A DNA stretch of 14,823 bases from Bryobacterales bacterium (GTDB lineage: Bacteria; Acidobacteriota; Terriglobia; Bryobacterales; Bryobacteraceae). Shown one piece after another: positions 7,073 to 13,413 of this stretch; within the stretch, counting starts at the first letter, position 1; every line of letters begins with the position of its first letter. The DNA is taken from assembly GCA_003132865.1 (NCBI GenBank), contig PKYZ01000315.1, positions 1 to 14,823 on the forward strand, given 5' to 3'. The position numbers were made by a program, and so were the translations under genes. Below the pieces are notes generated by a model that searched no databases, had not been told where the DNA came from, and saw nothing but the letters and a program-made list of their open reading frames with translations.

Positions 7073-9652
7073 TCATTGATGCCGCAGCGCCACCAACGGG
7101 TCGACTCGTGTGGCGCGCAGCGCCGGCGGATACGAAGCGATCAGTCCGATGGCCAGCAGCGTCAATGCCACCAGCGCCTGCGACTCCACGTCGATTCCAT
7201 CCAGCCCGAACAAAAGTCCGCGCGCGAAATGCGCCAGCCCGGCTGCCAGTAGACTGCCTAACGCCAGGCCCGCCACCAGCGGACGCCCACACTCGCGCAG
7301 AATCGCCCACAGCACGTCGCCGACCTGGGCGCCGATCGCCATCCGAATCCCCACTTCGCGCGTGCGCAGCACCACGATATAGCTCACCGTGCCGTAGATT
7401 CCCATGATCGCCAGCACCAGCCCCAGCAACCCCACCGCCGAAGAAACCAAAGCCGCCAGCATGGCCACGATGAACGCCGCCGTCTGCTGCAGCAGGTTCT
7501 CCAGCGTGGCGCAGTTTGCCACCAGATTCGGATCCACCGCGGTCAGCAACGGCTCGATCAGCCGGATCGTGTCCGCCGCCGGCGTGTTGCGAATCCGCAC
7601 CAGGATGGGATAAGTGGCCGCGCGATCGTCGGGCAACTGCAGGTAGATGCGCTTGGATACGGTCGCGCTGAAATCGGTCGTGCGCGTATCCCGCGCCACG
7701 CCCACCACCTGGTAGGAGAGTCCATCGGCAACCAATTCGTTCGCGCGCCGCGGCAGTTCGTCGGTCGCGCCCAGCCGCACACTGCGGCCGATCGGATTCT
7801 GGCTGCCCCACAATTCGCGCGCCGTCGACTCGCTCACCACCACCGTGCGCTCGGCCCGAGCCGTGAATCCGCTGCCCAGCATCAAGGGGATTCCCAGCGT
7901 CTCAAAGTAGTTCGGCTGCACGTAGGTGTAGTGCAGAATCGCCTGCCGGCCTAGCCGCGAAGAATCCGCGCGCTCCAACGTGGCGGCCGCCGTGCGCGAT
8001 TCAATATCCGCCGGGAGGCGCGCGTTGGTCATCGCCACCACCCCTGGGAGCCGCGCCAACCGGGCGCGCAGTTCATCCACCAGAGTGCGCTTGCGGCCCG
8101 CCGTGTATTTCAGGCTATCCGGAAACTCGACATGGAGCGCCAGCACCTGCCGGGTCTCATAACCCGTGTCGATGGCCACCGCCCGGATCGAGCTGCGAAT
8201 GGCCATGGCCGCCGCCACCATGAGCACCAGCGACAGCGTGACCTGCGCCGCGATGAGGATATCCTGCAGGCGGCGCGTGCCGGCCGTCGCCGTGCTGCCG
8301 GACGATGCCGGCTTGAGCGCTGCCCGCGAACTCTCCATGGCCGGCGCCAGCCCGGAGATCATCCCTGCGATCAGCGACACGGCGCACACATACGCGAAGA
8401 TCGCCAGGTCGGGCGCCACATCGAATACCAGGCCTCCGTATTCGCCGGGGATCAGGTTGGCCGCAGCCACCGCAGTCTGCTTCAGCAGCACCCACGTGAA
8501 CAGCAGCGCCAGCCCGCCGGACATCAGGCCCACCACCGCGGATTCCGTCACCAGTTGCCGCACGATCCGCAGCCGGTTCGCGCCCAGCGACAGCCGGATG
8601 CGCAGTTCGTCGTCCCGCGCCCGCATGCGCGCCAGTTGCAGGCTGGCCACGTTGGCGCATGCCACCATCAGGACCAGCCCGGCCGCCGCCATAATCAGCG
8701 CGATGGAGAGCGTCAGCCCGCGGTACTCGCCCAGCGGCAGCGGAAACGGCGAGCCGCGCCAGACCAGCGCCGTGGCGGGCTTCGCCGCATCCGACCGCGG
8801 ATCGTGCAGCGCGCGCAGTCCGTCGAGCGCGGCGCTCAGTTCCGCTTGCGCCTGCGCGATGCTAGCGTGCGGCGCCAGCCGCCCAAAGAGCCGGTATCGC
8901 TGCGCCTCGCGATCGCGCAGAAACTGTTCGTCGGCGTGCAGCAGCGGCTCGATATCCACCGGCGCCCAGAAGGCCGGCGCGCCTACCGACGTCCCGCAGA
9001 AGTCATGCGGCGTAATTCCAGCGATCACCACGCCCACGCTGTTCAGAAAAACCGTTCGCCCCACCACCGCCGGGGCGCCGCCGAAGCGCTTCTGCCAATA
9101 GTTCTCACTGATCAGGACCACCGGGTTCTTGAGGAACTCCTCATGCCGGTACGATTCGAAATCGCGCCCGCGCACCAGCCCCACGCCTAGCACCCGGAAA
9201 TAATTCGCGGACACTACGAACACGCTGGCGAACTCGGCCGAGCCGGTGCTGTTGTTCTGTAGCAGCGCCAGCCGCCCCAGCATGGTTCCGCCCGCAGGAA
9301 TTGATGGCGTGGCCCCGTGTCCGAGGGCGCGCGCGGAAATCGTCAGTTGAGCGGGCCGGTAGGCGACCAGTCCGCTGAGCGAGTGCATGGCGTCGCGCAG
9401 CATTTCATAGTCCGGATAGCTGAATGACCACTGCGCGCTGCCGGGCCCGCGCTTCAGCGCCAGGTTCACCATGGTCGACGGGTCGTGCGCGTCCAGCGGC
9501 CGCGCCACCATCGCCTTGTAACCTGTGTAGACCGCCGTATTGATCCCGATGCCGGCCGCCAGCGCGACTACCGTCAACAGGGTAGACGCGGGACTGCGGG
9601 CCAGCAGCCGCAGTCCGTGGCTCAGGTCGCGTACAACGCTCTCGGAGATCAT
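7073..9652 (-). CDS. ADOP-3: orphan MacB/FtsX-type permease
   Basis: This is a third ADOP-family permease, 859 residues from the ATG at 9652. I prefer that ATG (MISESVVRDLSHGLRLLARS) over an in-frame GTG at 9673 because family members usually begin a few residues before the 'RDL..GLR.L' segment; neither has a strong ribosome binding site. The first helix carries VALAAGIGINTAVY, a variant of the usual ALGIGANTAIF. Numbering from the chosen start, the first periplasmic domain spans about 55-310 (VFVVSANYFRVLGVGLVRGR, ISENYWQKRFGG). A helix with LVLMVACANVASLQLARM is at about 326-343, with further helices near 367-390, 418-440 and 465-485. A second periplasmic domain covers about 495-725, followed by three C-terminal helices and the end RATRVDPLVALRHQ. 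No ATPase or PadR gene is next to it. Its start is 66 bp from the divergent serine hydrolase, so the two probably share a regulatory region. Confidence 0.93.
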   Translation of the reverse strand: MISESVVRDLSHGLRLLARSPASTLLTVVALAAGIGINTAVYTGYKAMVARPLDAHDPSTMVNLALKRGPGSAQWSFSYPDYEMLRDAMHSLSGLVAYRPAQLTISARALGHGATPSIPAGGTMLGRLALLQNNSTGSAEFASVFVVSANYFRVLGVGLVRGRDFESYRHEEFLKNPVVLISENYWQKRFGGAPAVVGRTVFLNSVGVVIAGITPHDFCGTSVGAPAFWAPVDIEPLLHADEQFLRDREAQRYRLFGRLAPHASIAQAQAELSAALDGLRALHDPRSDAAKPATALVWRGSPFPLPLGEYRGLTLSIALIMAAAGLVLMVACANVASLQLARMRARDDELRIRLSLGANRLRIVRQLVTESAVVGLMSGGLALLFTWVLLKQTAVAAANLIPGEYGGLVFDVAPDLAIFAYVCAVSLIAGMISGLAPAMESSRAALKPASSGSTATAGTRRLQDILIAAQVTLSLVLMVAAAMAIRSSIRAVAIDTGYETRQVLALHVEFPDSLKYTAGRKRTLVDELRARLARLPGVVAMTNARLPADIESRTAAATLERADSSRLGRQAILHYTYVQPNYFETLGIPLMLGSGFTARAERTVVVSESTARELWGSQNPIGRSVRLGATDELPRRANELVADGLSYQVVGVARDTRTTDFSATVSKRIYLQLPDDRAATYPILVRIRNTPAADTIRLIEPLLTAVDPNLVANCATLENLLQQTAAFIVAMLAALVSSAVGLLGLVLAIMGIYGTVSYIVVLRTREVGIRMAIGAQVGDVLWAILRECGRPLVAGLALGSLLAAGLAHFARGLLFGLDGIDVESQALVALTLLAIGLIASYPPALRATRVDPLVALRHQ

Positions 9653-9718
9653 TACAGCCCAGACGAGCGGCACGCCCGATTATTTCAGGCTGGCGCGGCG
9701 TAGGATACGATAGTCACC

Positions 9719-11026
9719 ATGAAGATGCCCACTGCCCGCTTTACCCGGCGCAACATATTACAACTGCTGCCACCCGCGCTCGTCGCGCCAGCCCTCCCGG
9801 CCCTGGCGCAAAACGGGTCGTCCCACAGCATGCCGGCCGAGCCCCTGGACCTGGATCCCCAGCGCATCGCCGCCGCGCTATCCGCCATGGTGGACGACGG
9901 CCGCACCGCCGGCGCGTCCGTGCTCATCTGGAAAGATGGCCGCGAAGCCTATTTCGGCTCCGCAGGCTTTGCCGACCGCGAGGGAGGCCGCAAGATGTCG
10001 CGCGACACCATCGCCCAAATCTATTCCATGACCAAGCCGGTCACCGGCGTCGCGCTCATGCAATTGTGGGAGCAGGGCAAGTTCGGCCTCGATGACCCGC
10101 TGTACCGCTATTTACCGGAGTTCGAGGCCATCCAGGTTTACGCCGGCAAGGATTCCGCCGGAGCGCCCATCTATCGCGCGCCCGCGCGTCCCATCGCGGT
10201 GCGCGACATCATGCGCCACACCGCCGGCTTCGCCTATGGGCCGGGCGACACGCCCGCGCACGATGCCTACGTGAAAGCCGATCCCATGTCGCTGAATATC
10301 GACTTGGTCGAGATGGGCCATCGCCTGGCCAAGGTGCCGCTCCTCTTCGACCCCGGCGCGCGCTGGAGCTACAGCATCGCCGTGGACGTCCAGGCGCTGC
10401 TGGTCGAGGCACTATCCGGCCAGAAGTTCGCCGACTATGTCCGCCAGCACGTATTAGAGCCGCTCGGTATGCGCGAGACCGCCTGGCGCCAGCCTGACGA
10501 GCGCCTGCCGCGCCTGGCCGCCATGTACCGCAAGTCGGAAGGCAAGCTGGTGCGCGATGCCGACGCCAACACCCGCCGCCTCAACTTCCACGACAACCGC
10601 CTCACTGGCGGCGGCTTCGGCCTGGCTTCCACCGTCGATGACTATATGCACCTGGCGCGCATGCTGCTCAACGCCGGCGAGCTCGATGGCGCCCGCATTC
10701 TCAAGCCATCCACCGTCAAATTGATGTCCACCGACCAGTTGGACCCGCGCATCACCGAGCGCCTCTTCCTCCCTACTAAAGGCTCCGTAGGCTTTGGTCT
10801 CGATTTCGCCGTGCGCGTGTCCCAGTCGCAGAAGCCCGAAGAAAACCGCGGCGCAGTAGGCGAATTCTTCTGGGACGGCGCCGCCTCCACCCTCTTCTGG
10901 GTAGATCCGGCGAATCACATGGCCGCCGTGTTCTTCACCCAGAAAATGCCCTTCGACGGAACGCTACATCATGACATCCGCGCCGCCATCTACGGTCCAA
11001 CCTACCTAGGCCCCTGGGGCGACTAA
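9719..11026 (+). CDS. Tat-exported beta-lactamase-fold serine hydrolase (family VIII esterase type)
   Basis: The ATG at 9719 gives a 435-residue protein with a twin-arginine signal (FTRRNILQLLPPALVAP, residues 8-24), probably cleaved after LPALA near residue 30, so it is likely exported folded. The mature part is a class C beta-lactamase/DD-peptidase fold. The nucleophile motif is S103-M-T-K106 (QIYSMTKPVTG). The second motif is Y218-S-I (RWSYSIAVDV), where class C beta-lactamases have Tyr-x-Asn. WDG at 385-387 sits where family VIII carboxylesterases carry a Trp-containing motif in place of Lys-Thr-Gly. HTAGFAYGP near 167-175 and GGGFGLASTVDDYMHLARML near 297-316 are also typical. The missing Tyr-x-Asn and KTG favour an esterase over a true beta-lactamase; the substrate is unknown. 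It starts 66 bp from divergent ADOP-3. No clear Shine-Dalgarno lies at standard spacing (AGGA at 9702-9705 is too far). Confidence 0.9.
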   Translation: MKMPTARFTRRNILQLLPPALVAPALPALAQNGSSHSMPAEPLDLDPQRIAAALSAMVDDGRTAGASVLIWKDGREAYFGSAGFADREGGRKMSRDTIAQIYSMTKPVTGVALMQLWEQGKFGLDDPLYRYLPEFEAIQVYAGKDSAGAPIYRAPARPIAVRDIMRHTAGFAYGPGDTPAHDAYVKADPMSLNIDLVEMGHRLAKVPLLFDPGARWSYSIAVDVQALLVEALSGQKFADYVRQHVLEPLGMRETAWRQPDERLPRLAAMYRKSEGKLVRDADANTRRLNFHDNRLTGGGFGLASTVDDYMHLARMLLNAGELDGARILKPSTVKLMSTDQLDPRITERLFLPTKGSVGFGLDFAVRVSQSQKPEENRGAVGEFFWDGAASTLFWVDPANHMAAVFFTQKMPFDGTLHHDIRAAIYGPTYLGPWGD

Positions 11027-11037
11027 CTGGAGGGATT

Positions 11038-11052
11038 TGCGCCCGTGGCGCA
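11038..11052 (+). terminator. Hairpin after the serine hydrolase
   Basis: TGCGCC-CGT-GGCGCA forms a perfect 6-bp GC-rich stem with a 3-base loop, beginning 12 bases after the hydrolase stop. A T-tract is lacking, so the terminator role is tentative. Confidence 0.35.
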
Positions 11053-11136
11053 GCGCGCTTAGTTAGGTGGCGACTAATAACCAGCGGTATGTGGCAATAA
11101 CTTCCTAACAGATGCCTCGCGCGAACCGAGGGAGTC

Positions 11137-11514
11137 TCACAGCGCCTGTGTGAGGCTTATCCAATCGGCATCGCCGACGGTCCACACCATGGTCACGCTG
11201 GTGCGGCCGGGGGGACACTGACCCGGAGGGCATTCTGCGCAACTTCTATAGGCCGTGGTTGCGCGATCCGTATCCAGTAGACGTGCAGCGGACATGTCAA
11301 GAGTAATGTCCCAGATCGCCGTATCTCGGGACCTATTCCGGCGAGCTGTGGGACATGATGCTCGGTTGCCTGCCGCGCACTGGCACACGTTTAGCGCACC
11401 GACGATTGAGATATCGATCCACCAGATTGCGATCCGCGCGCCCTCGTCCGCCGTTGTCGTTGCTGGAAGGCACGCGAAGCCGGGAGACACCATTTCGGTG
11501 GTTGTAGGCGGCAA
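11137..11514 (-). CDS. Weak candidate: 125-residue Cys-rich hypothetical protein
   Basis: This minus-strand frame opens with TTG and runs to a TGA at 11137-11139. The product is not recognised. It holds seven cysteines, including the cluster SCAECPPGQCPPG, and Thr/Asp/Trp-rich stretches such as TAIWDITLDMSAARLLDTD and TSVTMVWTVGDADWISLTQ that look like beta strands. There is no clear signal peptide, no good ribosome binding site, and a competing frame of similar length on the plus strand (11255-11584). It lies downstream of the broken propeller gene on the same strand. It may be chance, or the remains of a gene with a lost 5' part. Confidence 0.2.
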   Translation of the reverse strand: MPPTTTEMVSPGFACLPATTTADEGARIAIWWIDISIVGALNVCQCAAGNRASCPTARRNRSRDTAIWDITLDMSAARLLDTDRATTAYRSCAECPPGQCPPGRTSVTMVWTVGDADWISLTQAL

Positions 11515-11744
11515 CTACCGGGCAACCTTCGCCGAGACGGCCTGCGGGGAGTTCCCGGTTTGGTCTCGGAATCGCCATATTTGAACCGTGGCCGGCGCTT
11601 TGCGTCCAGATCGAGGCGCGCCGTGCATTAGGGCGCCAGGACTCTTCGATTCGTGTGCTCTGGAGTGCTTTCGGCACATTGGGGTCCGGAGGGTGTATGG
11701 AATGAAAAGCGATTCTGTCCAAACCGCTCCCTGAATTCGGTCCT

Positions 11745-13153
11745 TTAACGGCGCCTGCTGCTGGGTGTGTTGCGGATGGAGTAGAGGTGATTCTCGGTGC
11801 GCAGGATCAGGCGAATCGTCAATGAGGGCTGGGGTGGCCAGCGCCATCTCGCCGAGGTCGTTGGAATCGAGCAATTCGTATTTATCGCCAGCGCGGATCA
11901 CGAACGTTCGGCCTTCTTCGTTCAGACAAAAACTCTTGTCGTTGTAGCCCCAGGGCGATGAGGTGAAATCGCCGCCTTCGCCGATGCGCGCCTTGTAAGT
12001 TTGCACGCCAGTGCTAGCGTCAAATCGCGTGAGGATGCCGTTGTGGGTGAGGACGTAGAGCCCTCCGCGATAGGCCAGTTCGGTTGGCAGATAAGTTCCG
12101 GCTTTGGGCTGAATCCAAGCGACAAACTCGTTCAGCTTGGCGCCGTCTGGCGTGGTGAGGTCGCCGTGCGCCCCTGGTTTGATCGCGGCCAGGGCTTTAG
12201 CAGTCCCACCGTTGAGGTACAACAGGCCGCCGTAGGCGAAAGGACTCGGGATTGGCATGGCGGACATCCAGCCGAGACGCCACAGTTCTTTGCCTTTGAG
12301 GTCGTAACTAATGGCGAGGCCAGGGCCAATGGTGACAATTTCGCTGCGCTCGGAGTTCTTCCAGATGTAGGGACTCGACCAGCCGGTCTGGCGATCGGAG
12401 CCTTGAACGTGAATAGAGCGATTTGTGCATCAGACTTGCTTGCCGGTATTTGTCTCGAACGCCGCGATGAACTGCTGTTTCTCGTTGTCGTTGACGACGA
12501 TAACGAGGCCATTGACAAGAGTGGGTGAAGAGGCCGTACCGAAATCGAGGATGGTCGGAAAGCTTTCGAGCGGGGTGTTCCAGACTTTGTTGCCGTCGAG
12601 ATCATAGGCGAAAAGTCCAACGTTATTAATGTAGACGTAAACACGCTGGCCGTCGGTGACAGGGGTTTCCGAGCAGAAGCTGTTCTTGCGGTGACGGCCC
12701 CCTGGAGGGTGGCCTGAATGGAATTCGCGCCTCCAGTTGATCTTGCCGGAGTCGAGATCGATGGAATAGAGGAAGTAATGGAGGAAGACTTCGTCAGGGA
12801 ATTCGAAATCGCGCGCGTTCAGGCGGTCCAGAAGCTCCTTGTCTTTGAGACCCTGCTTCATGAGTTCGGCAACGTAATCGTTGGAATAGTCGGTGCCGAC
12901 TTGCGGCTGTTTCGCCTTGCCGTCGGTTGTGACGGTTGTAACGAAGATGTTCCTGCTGGCGACGATTCGGAGAAGACCAGCCCAGGCCAGGGAGGGTCGC
13001 GGTCCATTCGATGTTCGACGTTTTCGACCATTTGTCGGGCAGATTGGAGTTGAGGGCGGAGGGGTTGGAGGAGGGGCCGCGAAAACCAGGCCATTCAGGA
13101 TCTCCTGCGAAGGCGCAAGGGGCAAGGAAGAGCGATGCGATGACCCAGTTCAT
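11745..13153 (-). pseudogene. PQQ-type beta-propeller repeat protein, broken in three places
   Basis: The start MNWVIASLFLAPCAFA is a short signal peptide, followed by GDPEWPGFRGPSSNP, the usual N-terminus of exported PQQ-like propeller proteins. The body carries propeller blade motifs: DLDSGKINWRREF, YDLDGNKVWNTPL, FETNTGKQV, YDLKGKELWRLGW and FDASTGVQTYKA. Three lesions interrupt it. An extra A near 12966-12967 (CCGAATC for CCGATC) shifts the frame after GLGWSSP. TGA at 12430-12432 replaces an expected Trp after TGKQV; the frame continues beyond as CTNRSIHVQGSDRQTGWSSP. An extra C near 11810-11811 shifts the frame after TPALIDDS. With these repaired the gene runs about 468 residues to TAA at 11745-11747, ending LILRTENHLYSIRNTPSSR. 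Related proteins scaffold or bind partners in the periplasm; whether a quinone cofactor is used cannot be told. The start overlaps the stop of a short upstream frame (ATGA). Real decay or clustered sequence errors are both possible. Confidence 0.88.
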
Positions 13154-13413
13154 GATTCTATTGGACTATAAATAGCGTCAAACGTCACGGATGGCGCCAC
13201 CGCGGGGTCAAGATGCTTGCGCGCCAGAAGTCCGATTCGGGGGAGCGTGCAGCGGGCAATGCCGGCGACATCCAGATTTCCTCGAACGCCGTATTTGGGG
13301 GTTTCAGGGTCGCGGCAACATCCGAGCGGTTTGCCGACAAACCAGCCCAGTGGGTTGTTAGGGTATCCGCAAGACAATCCACTGTAGTAAGGTTTGATGA
13401 TATGTCCATTCAT
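13150..13413 (-). CDS. Short hypothetical frame coupled to the propeller gene
   Basis: An ATG at 13413 opens an 87-residue minus-strand frame whose TGA (13150-13152) overlaps the propeller gene's ATG as ATGA. The propeller start has no visible ribosome binding site of its own, which fits coupling. The sequence does not look like random shadow: MNGHIIKPYYSGLSCGYPNN, then GKPLGCCRDPETPKYGVR and ending VTFDAIYSPIES, with five cysteines and no transmembrane segment. I recognise no family. Against it, the frame overlaps the first 12 bases of the divergent flavoenzyme gene, and the same frame stays open antisense through that gene up to 13926, so part of the openness is compositional. A later start inside the frame is possible. 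Confidence 0.3.
   Translation of the reverse strand: MNGHIIKPYYSGLSCGYPNNPLGWFVGKPLGCCRDPETPKYGVRGNLDVAGIARCTLPRIGLLARKHLDPAVAPSVTFDAIYSPIES

Larger units (their letters stand above)
11027..11744. other. 718-bp region without a firmly supported gene
   Basis: Between the convergent serine hydrolase and propeller genes I can support only a terminator-like hairpin (11038-11052), a second small hairpin (CACAG-CGC-CTGTG, 11138-11150) and a weak Cys-rich minus-strand frame (11137-11514). Other frames overlap each other on both strands and match nothing I know. Confidence 0.5.

Noticed and set aside
6776..7407. Two overlapping Arg-rich plus-strand frames in and beyond the ADOP-2/ADOP-3 gap
   Set aside because: Composition-driven, running into the antisense of ADOP-3, with no recognisable motif.
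8132..9190. 352-codon plus-strand open frame
   Set aside because: It lies wholly antisense to ADOP-3 and its product is dominated by Arg, His, Gln and Pro, as expected from the complement of a GC-rich gene.
1021..9652. A complete MacAB-TolC-like efflux system
   Set aside because: No ATP-binding cassette, HlyD-type adaptor or outer-membrane factor is encoded in the window; the permeases match the ATPase-less ADOP family.
9719..11026. Class C beta-lactamase (resistance gene)
   Set aside because: SxxK is present, but Tyr-x-Asn is replaced by YSI and no KTG is seen; family VIII esterase type fits better.
11018..11077. Direct repeat GGCGACTAA at 11018-11026 and 11069-11077
   Set aside because: Only two 9-base copies, no flanking element structure; likely chance.
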